64,000 nt of DNA from Pochonia chlamydosporia 170 (Eukaryota > Ascomycota > Sordariomycetes > Hypocreales > Clavicipitaceae): assembly GCF_001653235.2 (NCBI RefSeq), contig NC_035795.1, positions 3,045,001 to 3,109,000 on the forward strand, written 5' to 3'. The position numbers and the translations under genes are program-made. Under the pieces are notes generated by a model that was not told where the DNA came from, made no database searches, and was given only the letters and a program-made list of their open reading frames with translations. Positions 43,523-54,285 of this stretch are shown here, in pieces. Position 1 is the stretch's first letter. Every line of letters begins with the position of its first letter.

Positions 43523-44746
43523 ATGAAGCCCAGGTGTGCGGTTTTCGGCCTTTTGGCCATCCTGCCATCTGTTCATGCAGGCTTTCTTTTCGGAGAAAAG
43601 AAGACGGAAGACGATTTAGTCATCCCCGAGGGCACAGTTCTCGTCCCTCTCCGAATGGTGAACAACATGACCGCATACGCCATCGACCTACAAATTGGGA
43701 CACCTCCTCAGAACGTGACCGCGCTCCTAAGCACGATGGACGACATTGAGTATTCGGTTCAGTCGCCTTCCAATCCCGCCTGCAAAGAAGGCTTCTGTAG
43801 CCAGTTTGGCAGCTACAACCACACATTGTCCTCCACAGCAAATTACTCCGGGCCAGGGTTCAACGGTTCCGGCGGCACGGGCAGCTTCGTCACCGACCAG
43901 CTCTGCCTCGGGGGCCTCGGGGGCAAATGTCTAAAAGAAGCCCGGTTCGGCGTCATTGAAAAGCCCTCTTCTAATCGCCCGATTACACGCCAGCAAGCAG
44001 GCACTATCGGGTTAGGAACCCATTGCGAGACGGCCAATTGTACCTCAATCTCCACCATAGTCGACCAGCTCTACAAGGAGAAGCTCATCAAGACGCGATC
44101 ATACAGCATGTTCCTCGGCGAAGGCAAAGAAAACAACACAGCTCCCTGGTACGAAAAAGGCCACATCCTCTTTGGCGGCATAGACATAGCCAAGAGATAC
44201 CACCCCACCGTTGTACGATCATTGCAAAATTCCACGCGCCATGTCGACAGCCCCCAGCGCTTCCACGTCAAGAGTCTCCAAATCAAGACCATCTGGTTCC
44301 GCCCCTGGCCGCTGCACATGTTCCCCCTCGGCGGCGTCGAATTCACCATTGACCCTACCTCGACGCGCTGGACCCTGCCCAAGGTATTGAAGGACAGTCT
44401 TTACAAGCGGTGGAACGCGAAGGAGCCGGATGAGAATGGCAGAGTTGAGGTGAACTGCGGCCCGAGATTCAAAGACGGCGGGAGGTACGTGAAAATCAAC
44501 TTTGGTGTCGGCGTGGGCGGCAAGGATGAAGAGATGATTGTCATTCCGAACAAGGCTATTCTCAAGGACAGCAATAAGAAGTGCTGGGCTGATTTGGATG
44601 TTGGTGAGGAGGGCGGCGTTTGGGGCCAGCCGTTTTTGCGGTCGGTCTATCTGACCATCAACTATGACAACATGACGATGGAGATGTCGAGGATTCACAC
44701 CGCTAGGCTATTTCCTCCGTTTCCGGATTTGATTACCATTGAATAA
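43523..44746 (+). CDS. Secreted aspartyl-protease homologue, probably inactive
   Basis: A single exon of 407 residues. Seen: a signal peptide (about 1-19), then pepsin-fold landmarks: YAIDLQIGTPPQNVTALL before the first catalytic site, GTIGLG, KGHILFGGID, and VWGQPFLRSVYLTINYD near the end. The first catalytic motif, normally DTGS, reads STMD after LL, so the catalytic Asp is gone. The second reads DPTS, keeping Asp but losing DTG geometry. Many NxT/S sites suggest glycosylation. The fold and secretion are clear; protease activity is unlikely. The reading frame is intact with no stop over 1.2 kb, so it is a retained non-peptidase homologue rather than a recent pseudogene. It has a good TATA box. 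Confidence 0.85.
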   Translation: MKPRCAVFGLLAILPSVHAGFLFGEKKTEDDLVIPEGTVLVPLRMVNNMTAYAIDLQIGTPPQNVTALLSTMDDIEYSVQSPSNPACKEGFCSQFGSYNHTLSSTANYSGPGFNGSGGTGSFVTDQLCLGGLGGKCLKEARFGVIEKPSSNRPITRQQAGTIGLGTHCETANCTSISTIVDQLYKEKLIKTRSYSMFLGEGKENNTAPWYEKGHILFGGIDIAKRYHPTVVRSLQNSTRHVDSPQRFHVKSLQIKTIWFRPWPLHMFPLGGVEFTIDPTSTRWTLPKVLKDSLYKRWNAKEPDENGRVEVNCGPRFKDGGRYVKINFGVGVGGKDEEMIVIPNKAILKDSNKKCWADLDVGEEGGVWGQPFLRSVYLTINYDNMTMEMSRIHTARLFPPFPDLITIE

Positions 44747-45134
44747 GAGAAAATGGCGAATGCGACACATGCAAGGCATGGCTGGTATATGAGCTTGGCA
44801 CTTTCACTCGCTCATTACACAGCTACGTTGGGTGTGTGATTCTCGATACAGTGCTGGTTGCATCTGGGAATTGGAGATGTGTACGTTTTTTCGTTTTAGA
44901 TTTGTTATTATTGCGATTATACCATGGGGTTGTTGGGTTACGAAACTCGGCATGAGCCGACTGTCCCAAAGAGGAAATGGAAATGCGGAGAAAAGTCGAG
45001 CAAATGTCAAAATCACTTCAGCCATCCAACTTCAACCTTTCACTTCACTCGAGCGCGCGGCGTCGGATGCAGCACCAGTCGACGACACCATTACATCCAC
45101 CCTGATAAAAAGCCATGTCAGTACAAAAACTGCG
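44747..45134. other. Intergenic region and 5' UTR of the F-box/ankyrin gene
   Basis: This 388-bp region is open in the ankyrin frame back to 44832, but the extra 101 codons have no domain-like content. I treat it as leader sequence. Confidence 0.45.
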
Positions 45135-46490
45135 ATGGAGCTGGCCAGCCTGCCGACAGAGCTGCTGATGCACATCACCAAGGCGCTGGACCGGGACTGC
45201 GACATCAACGCCTTCTGCCGCGTCAGCCGTGGGTTTTACAACCTCATCGTGGACTATCTCTACCGACACAATGCCACGGCTCAGCATGGAGAGGCCAGTG
45301 CGATACTATGGGCCGCCAAGCATGGCCAACGTTCGACGGCTGAGATGGCCCTGCAGGCTGGCGTGGACATCAACACACCGCAGGACAACGCTGGCACGCT
45401 GCCCCTTGTTGAGGCGACTCGTGTGGGCAACGCCGCGCTCGTGAGATTGTTCTTGGAGAGGGGAGCGCATTCTAATGTACTGCATGGAAGGGCGGGCACT
45501 ATCCTTCACACGGCGGCAGCTCGATGGGATATGAAGACGGCGACGGCGTTGCTCGAGTATAGCGCAAATGTACAGGTACAGCGGCTCGACAATGGGGAGA
45601 CGCCACTACACACGGCTATTAATTCGGGGGCCATTATGACCGGCGGACCTACCGAGATGATCAAGTTACTCTTGGATCACGGTGCAGACGTCGCAGGGAC
45701 AGACTTTGTCGGCGCAACGCCACTACATTGTGCGGCGGCATGCGGCAACATCGCAGCGATTCACACCCTTCTCGACTATGGAGCCGGCTCTCTTCTGTCA
45801 ACTCGGGGTTCTCATATTGAAACGCCGCTACATTCTGCTGTTCGAGCCAGGAATGAAGAAGCAGCCAAGGTTCTCATAGAAAGCGGTGCTGACATTGAAG
45901 CCACAGACCGTCGGGGGCTGACCGTTATCTGGCACGCCATCAAGTTTAAATGTACTGGCACTCTGGAAATTCTGCTGCACAAGGGCGCCAATACCAACTG
46001 TCGAGATTCAGTCGGCAATGCTCCTCTCATATCGGCCATCACAGGTGGCAACTTGGCTGCTGTCAAGGCCCTTCTCACCTATGACGCCGGCCTAAAGACC
46101 GATCCAGCCCTGGGAGCTAGAGCCATACTCCTAGCAACGATGGAGGGGCGTGCCGACATGATACAGATGCTGGTTGATGCAGGAGTCGACATTCACGGCG
46201 GGCCAACACCAGCTCTCCATGGCGCAGTTCTGGCGGGACATGATGAAGTTATCCACGTTCTACTACGCAACGGTGCAGATGTGAATGGTACAGATGAAGA
46301 GAACCACACGGCGCTGCATTGGGCTGCTCTTCATGGTTGCTCTTCGGCTGCAGAGATACTGTTTGCGAATGGGGCGGATCCAATGATTCGGGCGGATGAT
46401 GGGGGGACACCTGTTGATTTTGCGGAACGAGGAGGAGACATGTGCTATGATGTGTATCGTCTTATCATACGGTACCTTCAAGGTAATTGA
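45135..46490 (+). CDS. F-box/ankyrin-repeat protein
   Basis: A single exon of 451 residues from the ATG at 45135. The start is chosen because the F-box follows at once: LASLPTELLMHITKALD and FCRVSRGFYNLI (residues 3-40). About ten ankyrin repeats follow to the C-terminus, with motifs such as TPLHTAINSG, TPLHCAAACGNIAAI, LLLDHGADV and TALHWAALHGCSSA. F-box plus ankyrin proteins are common in filamentous fungi and probably select substrates for SCF ubiquitin ligases, the ankyrin stack binding the target. The target is unknown. It is convergent with the peroxidase gene, 195 bp apart. Confidence 0.87.
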   Translation: MELASLPTELLMHITKALDRDCDINAFCRVSRGFYNLIVDYLYRHNATAQHGEASAILWAAKHGQRSTAEMALQAGVDINTPQDNAGTLPLVEATRVGNAALVRLFLERGAHSNVLHGRAGTILHTAAARWDMKTATALLEYSANVQVQRLDNGETPLHTAINSGAIMTGGPTEMIKLLLDHGADVAGTDFVGATPLHCAAACGNIAAIHTLLDYGAGSLLSTRGSHIETPLHSAVRARNEEAAKVLIESGADIEATDRRGLTVIWHAIKFKCTGTLEILLHKGANTNCRDSVGNAPLISAITGGNLAAVKALLTYDAGLKTDPALGARAILLATMEGRADMIQMLVDAGVDIHGGPTPALHGAVLAGHDEVIHVLLRNGADVNGTDEENHTALHWAALHGCSSAAEILFANGADPMIRADDGGTPVDFAERGGDMCYDVYRLIIRYLQGN

Positions 46491-46685
46491 GCGACATCTT
46501 TTGGTTACTCTGGAGTGGCAGCCGGTGCTAGTTAGGGGGTTTCTCACGACAGCCAGATCTACTTCAGTAATGGCCATGGCACATGAAGTTTGTCAGGTGA
46601 GGTGATTAAAAGATTCGGGATCATGTGTGTGGAGTTATTTATAGATACTCTAGCGAGCTCATTACACAATTTACCCTCCATACCA

Positions 46686-48531
46686 TTAATCCCTGTGACA
46701 GGCTTTAATCTCAGTAACATCATTAAACACCCTCTTCTCCGTGTGTGTCCCATTCGACGCAATAAGATCATACGTGAATGTGTATGTTCCCACAGGCAGC
46801 CTCTGTCTTACATTAAACAGCGTGTAGTTCGCGCCAGGCACACCTCCCACCCTCTTCAAATCAACCATCATGTCCGTGATTCTCGGTACTAATGCATCAA
46901 GCGGCCGCGGCAGCTGAATCCTCGCCTTCACGGAACCGAGTTTCGCATCATCTCGAACCTACATCATTAGCATGCCTACCTAACATAGACACCGTTACTC
47001 ACCGCAACAGTCAGGTTGAACAGCCCATCGTCTTTCTGCCCATTACACGTCAAGCCAGGCTGCGTGACAACAGCATCATTAAATGGAAACCCCTTCCCAC
47101 CGTTTGTGTGCATCGTGCTCGTCGTGCTACCGTCCGTCGTATCAATTACCTCGACGTCGAATCCTGAAACGCCCCGCGAGATAGGAATTTCTTGTGCGAA
47201 TTGGTATTTCTTGAAGTACGGGAATCCACCTTGGTGGTACAAGCTGCGTGACCACGAAAACTCGCCGGCTTCCACGACGAGATACTTTGATTTGGAGCAG
47301 GATCCGGACCGTGGACGAAAATGGATCTTGACTTTGCGACTGGGATCTGCGTCCCATGAATTTTTGCGAGAAATGAGCTATTTCGTTAGATTCTGTCTTT
47401 CATGGTACGGGGAAATGGCGTACCCGAACAAACCCAGTGACATTCATCTTTCCCGTGTGCGGTACAATCGTGGCATATAAACTAGATGGTTTGACGGGAA
47501 TAATACCAATTGGTTTTCCTAACCTCACAGTCCTGGGCACAGTGTTAGTCATCCTTTCGAGAAGGTCCCTACACGTATCGAGGAAGAAGTCATTCGACGC
47601 AGCCATCTTCGTAATCAGTGCACCTCCATCAGCGTTGAAGATACGCCCATCAGATCGTGTTGTCGCGTTGTGACCAAACGCCAAGGGATTTTGCGTATTA
47701 TTCGACACAAATTCAGTCGCCCTAAAAGGTCAGTTCCGTTCCATTTACGGCTTGACAAACTTACACTTTATTATCGAATGCAGTCTCCCCTTCGATAGTC
47801 GTGTCAAACATTTGCGTATTATCATCTTCACTCTACACCGGTTAGACATGCCTCATCGCCCTTGAATGCAACTTACAGTATTGTTCACGACGTCAACAAT
47901 CTCCGGAAAGTCAACGCCATGAACACCACCCAGCGTATGCCCACACGCAACCAGCCCAATCATCTCGTCCTTCGTAAACCCCTGCCTCTCAAACGCAGCA
48001 ACATGACTATCCAGGCTCTCCTCCGGCTTAGGAACGCCCCTTGCCCCCGGTCCAGTCGCGTCGATTCTACCGCCTCGAAACGGAATCACCACTTTTCCCC
48101 CCGAGCAGCCGCCGACTGCGAACAGTGCCCCCATGGCGATCAAATCGGCCATGCTGGTGCGCGCGGTCATAAAGTCCCGTAGATTGAAGAGCGTCGTTGA
48201 AGCCCTTACCTGGATTCTCGTCCCGGTCGAGTTCGAACCCGATGGAGGCGTCGATGCCTCCCTTTCCGGAGGGCACGTCTGCATTCGCCATGTCGTGGTA
48301 GGCTGTTCGGAGCCATTCGGCTGGGCCGCTGCGTCCTTTGCCGAAGGGGACGTTTCCGCAGGGGACGACGAAGGAAGCCGGTGAGTTTACGTGGTAGCCG
48401 CTGTGTTCGTAGAGCATGTGTTCGAGGAGGTCTGTTTCGTCGTTGGGCCAGATGTATGTGTTGTCGACGAATTGGGCGGTAATTGATAAGCCAAAGATGG
48501 CTGTTGCCAGTACTAGGCGTTTGGGAACCAT
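46686..48531 (-). pseudogene. Secreted heme peroxidase with an apparent frameshift
   Basis: Exons: 48531 to about 48189, 48188-47877, 47832-47765, 47721-47424, 47377-47003 and 46958-46686; introns of 43-46 bp with good signals. Seen: a signal peptide, distal residues Arg75 and His79 in WLRTAYHDM, ARTSMADLIAMG, and proximal VACGHTLGGVHG; a C-terminal region of about 300 residues ends IKACHRD. This is the plant/fungal peroxidase superfamily with an extra C-terminal domain. At about 48186-48192 the frame changes: GKGFNDA lies in one frame and FNLRDFMTARTSM in another, with no usable intron between. The site is a CTCTTC run, so a 2-bp loss (or 1-bp gain) there fits. It may be a real null allele or a base-calling error; everything else looks intact. 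Confidence 0.75.
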
Positions 48532-49484
48532 TTTGGACTCAGATGATAGGCCGGCTGTAAATTGTGGTTGTAAGCGTAGTGGAAGTCTGATCATCAAGGA
48601 TCGCCATTCTTGGGCATAGCTTATTTGTAACTGTTTCCATGGCCTGATTCCTCTCCTTTAAAACAGTCACAAGTGTAAGTTGAAGGATTACTATTATGTA
48701 TACTACGTAGCATGAATCCTATAAGCTTCTAAACGCCGAATATGTCAGCGCTAACGAGGCGTGCTACTATACGGCAAGACTAATGCGGCGACCCTGCATA
48801 AGTATCGGCCGTTATAGTACGTAGTCTACTTTTGTTGTTTTCTACCGTTGGAATAAATTGGCCGAGGGATTGCACCGTGGCATGATCGGTTCCTCAACGC
48901 CGTGGCAACGGTACTGTGTCATATCAGCGACAAGTCAGATGGGTGGTTACCAATGTTAGTAGCTCATGGTACCAATCATTCCATTTCACTACATTACATC
49001 TTCTAGCCTCAGATATAGCAAGACACTCGTCTAATAGCCAAAGACTCTCAACGCAATTGCCCTGAGGATTTGTTCTGCAAACTGCGCGCAACAACGCAGT
49101 TGAAACGAGCGTAATTAAGAGCGAGTTGCGTTGCAGTCTTGCATACCGCAAGAGACGCTAGTGGTCCATGACCAGTCTCTATTTAGAATAAGTGATACTC
49201 CGGCGTCCAGTTGGAGTTGTTCATAGGAACACAGAACACAGCCCGCAAACTTCCCTCACATGCCTCGTCTTAAAAGAACCCGAACAAACATCAACTCCCA
49301 TTCCTTCATACAAAAGACTCAATACCATAGAATGCAATCTTTAACAGTGCCACTACGTCCAGCCAATTTGTATACCAATCCAGTTCCGGCTGGACACTTT
49401 TATTACCACAAATCATTCTTGCTAACCAGCACCGCCTCTAAGAAAACCCGCCCAATCCTTAGAATAAAACGCAAACCAATAGCA
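48532..49484. other. Intergenic region
   Basis: This 953-bp region lies upstream of the peroxidase and downstream of the MGC gene. No gene is seen. Confidence 0.4.
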
Positions 49485-49873
49485 CTAAGATCCTTCTGCA
49501 GGCTCCTGATGCTCTTCAGGCTCTTTCTCCCGTTCCTCCGATGCTGACTCCTAATTAGATAACACATCAGCATCCCCTTATTCTCGCACAACAGCACACT
49601 CACCTCAGCTACCATTTTCGGCACACCTTCCACACCCACCTTCGGCTTAAGAACTTCATATTTCCAATCCTTCACACGATGTGAACTTATCACCCTGCCA
49701 TCCTGCTGCGTGACCTGTGTCGTGATATGCATTACATGGCGACTAATAACAGGTTCATGCTTCAGGACCCTTTGCAAATGCTGACGTCGTTTAGTGGCTT
49801 GGCTTCGTCTATGATACTTGTGTTTGCGACGCCTTTTTGATGTGTCCCGATCGACGGAGAGGGCGCAGCCCAT
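49485..49873 (-). CDS. Small predicted N-acylated basic protein (MGC start)
   Basis: Two exons, 49873-49604 and 49550-49485, with a 53-bp intron (GTGAGT..TTAG), phase 0; 111 residues. Seen: the N-terminus MGCALS fits myristoylation at Gly2 and palmitoylation at Cys3. It is followed by a strongly basic stretch (about 12-33: RRRKHKYHRR and more) that would bind acidic lipids, a middle part with KDWKYEVLKPKV, and an acidic Glu-rich tail coded by exon 2 (EEREKEPEEHQEPAEGS). No known domain. The layout suggests a peripheral membrane protein. It is the second such small acylated candidate in the window; the two share only the N-terminal logic. Existence probable, function unknown. Confidence 0.7.
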
Positions 49874-50218
49874 TTTGGGACTGGAGGATCAGACTTAGGT
49901 TGTAGGGGTTGGGTTTGATGGAGAAGAATGTGTTTGGGGGATGAGGGGCATTTACGGACGAGGGAGAGTTTGCTAGACAGAAGAAACTTAGTGGCTCTGA
50001 TGATTTCTAGGTGATTGACTTCTTCACTGTACAGATTAATGTAGGCTATAACTTGTGGGCCTGCGTGAAGGAAGGATGACATCTCCTAGTCACAGAACAA
50101 ACCAGCGCCCTCGACAGTAGTGAAGGTGAATCTATTTCAATTCAATGACTATGACCAGCACTTCTTGCCATTACATCAACTCTCGAAATGACCTACAAGA
50201 TTGGTCACACCCTGTTCC
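49874..50218. other. Intergenic region
   Basis: This 345-bp region is the promoter of the MGC gene and the 3' flank of the transporter. No gene is seen. Confidence 0.4.
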
Positions 50219-51853
50219 CTACGCCGCCACTTTGACTCCCTTCTCCTGATTCCCAGACACAACCTCCTCGTCAACATCCTCAGCCAACGCCTTCAAATCA
50301 GCCTCACCCATCTCGCCATTCCACCCATTCGCCAACAAATACGCTCTAAACTCCTCATCCCGCTTGGACAGATCTTCGCCCGTCAACTTAGGCACAAAGA
50401 AATACGTGACCAAGACGCCCACCACGCCACAAATAGCTGCAACGATGAACGTCCACCTCTTGCCGAACCGTTCTTGAATAGGCGTAAATGCCTGTGTTCC
50501 CACGGCGGCGCCCGTCTTTCCGATCGCCGCGCTCACGCCGTAGCATGTTCCACGCACACTGGTGGCGTAGCTCTCCGAGGAAATCAAGCCAAGCATATCA
50601 CCTGGCCCCAGGTTTCCGGAACTCTGCATCAGACCGTAGAAGATGACGAACAGGGGAATGATGCCGGTGATTTTGTCGTACGCACAACCGATGATGAGCC
50701 CGAAGACTAGATATCCCGAGAAACCAAGCATCATGACGTTCTTGCGCCCGACTCTGTCGCAGAGGAATGCTCCGACAAGAACACCGGGCAGGGCAATGGC
50801 ACCGAGGAGGAGCTGCCACTCGGCCGTGCTGCGGAGGGTGTTCCCGCTCTTGGATACAACACTCGAGATGATTGTGCCTGAGAAGACGCCGTTGGGGAAG
50901 GTGACGAAGTCGTAGAGGAACCAGGCGCCGCAGGTACCGATCAATGTCTTCCAGTAATAGCGGATGACCAAGCCGTATGGGACTTGCTTCTTGATAGCTC
51001 CGCGGCGGTAGAGTTTAGAGTTGAGCATTTTGAGACGGAAGTAGAAGACGGTCAGGGGTAGGAGAACGCCGATACCGAAGCAGACACGCCATACCGTCGA
51101 AAGGTTACTCTCGCCTGCTGCAGATAAGACGATGAGGAAGACTGACACGGCGAATGGGCCACCAAACGAGAGGGGCAGGTTGGTAACGAGAATGAAGATA
51201 GGACCGCGGTTCTTGGGGGTGTGTTCGTTGGCGGCTTCGGATGCGGATGTGCTGGCAGCGGGATATTCACCACCTGCAGAGTATTTGTCAATTGATCGAG
51301 TTGTCACAGCCAAGATAGAGTTTAGCAGATGTATAAGACGTACCCGCTCCAAATCCAACGATACCTCTCGACACGGTCAACATCCAAAACATGCCATCTA
51401 TGGTAACACCATGCGAAGCCGTCGCCATAATACCGCCAAGCACGATAAGGAGCGTAGTCAGGATGATGGCTGTCTTTCGACCCAGGTAGTCGCAAGTTAG
51501 ACCAACAACGACCTGGCCGAGAATCTCACCAACGAGAAGGGCATTCGACACTCGAGTGCTGACTGAGGCGGTATACTCTTTGGGGTATTCCTTCTTGAAG
51601 AGAACATTGGACATGGTCATGAGGTTGTTTTGGTAGCCATCGGAGATGAGAGCAAAGCCCGAGCAAAACTACATTATTAGCAAACTTGCTTGCCACCGCT
51701 CAGAGGGGAACTCACAATAGTGAATATATCAGATAATTTCTGTCGTCTGCTGGTAACCTGTTCGGATGGAGAGACTTGCGCCTCAGCATCTCCCTTGGTA
51801 GGCGAGTCATGATTCTCCTGCGGTATAACCGCAACTGCCTTGTCGTCGTCCAT
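50219..51853 (-). CDS. MFS transporter, glycerophosphodiester/phosphate type (Git1-like)
   Basis: Three exons, 51853-51716, 51668-51344 and 51273-50219, with introns of 47 and 70 bp; 505 residues. Seen: about 45 polar residues, then twelve likely membrane helices; GLTCDYLGRKTAI after helix 2, SRGIVGFGAGGEYPAASTSASE (the GGEYP signature of the phosphate:H+ symporter and Git1 group, made across intron 2), and GAFLCDRVGRKNVMML in the second half. The cytosolic tail is acidic and lysine-rich. The family takes up glycerophosphoinositol, glycerophosphocholine or phosphate at the plasma membrane. The exact substrate is not readable from the sequence. Confidence 0.87.
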
Positions 51854-54111
51854 GTTGGGTTACAGCCAAGCAGGAAGAAACTGAAAACAAACGACTTCGA
51901 GAGTCGATACTCTGAGGCAACGGTGGGATGTTAAATATACCAATGGTGCATTGTACCAACCGAGGGTGGAACGCGGCACGGAAGCGCGACAAGGGTCCAA
52001 TTGTACAACCCGGCTTCAAGATGAAGAACGACCACGAGGTTCGGTCAACAGTCGCAAATGGACTCTTCTGACACGAACAAGGGACAATTCACTCCACTGA
52101 TAAGTAAAATAAAGTCCAACCCCGCAAAACAAGGTCCATTATATCCAGATGCTAAATTTTTCCAACCATTCGTCCTGTGCACGTGTCGGGGGAAAAGATC
52201 AGCGTCTTACAGAGCTAGTCGTGCCGAGTTCCGGATGAAGTGACTTGGCGGATTCGTGATACAGAGGACAGAACAGTCAGGCTGGCGGCGCGGCTTGAAT
52301 ATGGAGACTATTTTCTTCGTGATTGTCGTCAGGATTGGGCATGGACTGTGACTTTGGTGCTGAATGAACGGTTGCTCGCTTTGGCTATGTTCGCCGAACA
52401 TGTCTCAAGCGAGCAAGACTTGACCAAAGGTCAATCAATGGGAGCCGGATCCTTCCCGACATGCAGATAACCATCTCCACGTTGATTAAGCTGGGTCAGC
52501 TCTGTTACTTGCTGACTGGTTGACCCCGACTGCATGTCTTCGTGCCTGTGGGAATCACCCACATTGTCACCCACATGACGGGGTTCAATCTTGTGCCACG
52601 TCGGAGCTGTCCGAGACAATTGGGGTTGGAAAAGGGGAGCATCACAATATTCGGTTCCAATTGAGTTCTGACACCAAATGTTGACACCAAAAGGTTGAGA
52701 CGTACCTTAACTGCTCTAAAGTCACGCGACTCAAATCGCCAAGTCTTCATCGCATATCCCCCACGCCAAGTCGGTTACTTATTCCCAGCGATGCCCTATT
52801 TCCGTGACGCAGCTGAAATTGTGACTAACAAGGCACGCCACAATTCAGGCTGCCTTCCTCAACGGGGTTGTCTGATCTGATGCAGGCATGTCGCGGTGCC
52901 TCGTCGGTATTTCAACACCGAAATACCCCACGAACCACGCCTAGCCGAGACGCCACCATAACTCCAAACATTCTGATTTCTCCAACCCAGGATATCAGTT
53001 GCCTGTCAACCTGTGTCAAGCAGCTATCACATACGAACACTGTGCGATGCATCCGCAAATCGTCTTGATACGCCACCGCAGAGCGCGCCTCGTTTGCCGC
53101 GCTTCGTGTCACCGGCCGCAGTATCGACGGAGCTACTACTCCTGATTGAACCTTGGATAAGTGTCAAATCCATGTCTTCCCCAGGTCTCATCCCCACCTC
53201 GATCGAGTCTTGTTCCCATGTTCGATGCGGGGATTCGTTCCCAAGTTGACGGTTCGAACGGATGTTGCATCTGTGTCAATCATGAAAGTGCTGACCGTGG
53301 CATAAGGACAACCCCGAGCTCAATGTTCGAATCATCACCCCTTCTCAATTATTGTGTCAATGTGAGTTGATGCTGTGTACTCCGTACAGCTGACACTCGC
53401 GAACGTGCTGAAGGGGGGTTTGAGGAACACAGAATCTCCACCCTTGTTGAAAGCTAAAATAAGCAAACCCAAGCGATCCTTAGCATGATGCACAAGTGTC
53501 GGGGGAGACTGTATAGGTTTCGAGGAAGACTTGGACACTGGACTTACTCGCAATGCTCACCATAGCCTTAGTAGTAGATTTGGGCACCCAGATTGAGTTG
53601 CCAACAGCTGAGATGTGCATGTAGGTCTGTATCGATTTGTGGCCCAGTGTAGGGTGGGCGATTAGGACACATCGCTGCATTTCACAAGCAATATGTAAGC
53701 TGTTGAAATCCAAACCAAGTAAATCAAGCCAATTTAATTGAATGGTGGTGTTTTTTCTTAACCGTAGATACTCTCGCCTAACAAGGATGTTAAGATTATG
53801 TTGCGGCTCTAGCGCTCAACAACTATTGTTGGGTGTCTTGGAATAAAGACTTGAATAGCGGTTACCAGTACCTCGCTGTCATCTTCCACAAGCAACATGT
53901 CAACTGTTCTATTCGACGAGTTCTGTTCGCCATAAGCGGTGAATGCCACAAGTGGTACGTTCCGGTCACTCACAGTTGAACGCAACATATATCTTCAGTC
54001 TTTCGCTCCCACCAACCCGGTCGTAAATGGTCCATCTTCCACGTCCATCAAGAACATTATATATTCTCCAATCTTCCAAACGTATATATTGAAAGCACAT
54101 TGAAAAGAAAA
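51854..54111. other. Long intergenic region
   Basis: This 2258-bp region shows no credible gene, only short unconnected open frames. It contains TACTCCGTA (53378-53386, within GTACTCCGTAC) and a TATATA element (about 54083-54088) just upstream of the cysteine-rich gene. Confidence 0.4.
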
Positions 54112-54285
54112 ATGTTCCTTAAATCGTTCATCACTCTCACAGCGCTCTGCCTCCTTGCTGCAGCCGCTCCCACCGAACAGACGGACTACACTCGATGCGA
54201 CTCTTCGGCCGACTGTCCTGCTGGAATGGTTTGCCGTATCGCTCCTTGCGGATCGATAAGCGGATGCGATGGGTGGTGCCGGTAG
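54112..54285 (+). CDS. Small secreted cysteine-rich protein
   Basis: A single exon of 57 residues. Seen: a clear signal peptide (MFLKSFITLTALCLLAAAA), a short acidic spacer, then about 30 residues with six cysteines spaced C-x5-C-x5-C-x4-C-x5-C-x3-C, ending WCR. Six closely spaced cysteines imply three disulfides, as in fungal effectors, antimicrobial peptides and inhibitor-cystine-knot-like folds. The TATATA element sits about 25-30 bp upstream. The start is the ATG directly before the signal peptide. No family is recognised; the role in host interaction or competition is inference. Confidence 0.72.
   Translation: MFLKSFITLTALCLLAAAAPTEQTDYTRCDSSADCPAGMVCRIAPCGSISGCDGWCR

Noticed and set aside
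44832..45134. Upstream 101-codon extension of the F-box/ankyrin protein
   Set aside because: The frame is open, but the added residues are low in domain-like content and the F-box begins right after the ATG at 45135.
53297..53335. Possible tRNA (A-box-like TGGCATAAGG and GTTCGAATC)
   Set aside because: The two boxes are too close and no cloverleaf stems form around them.
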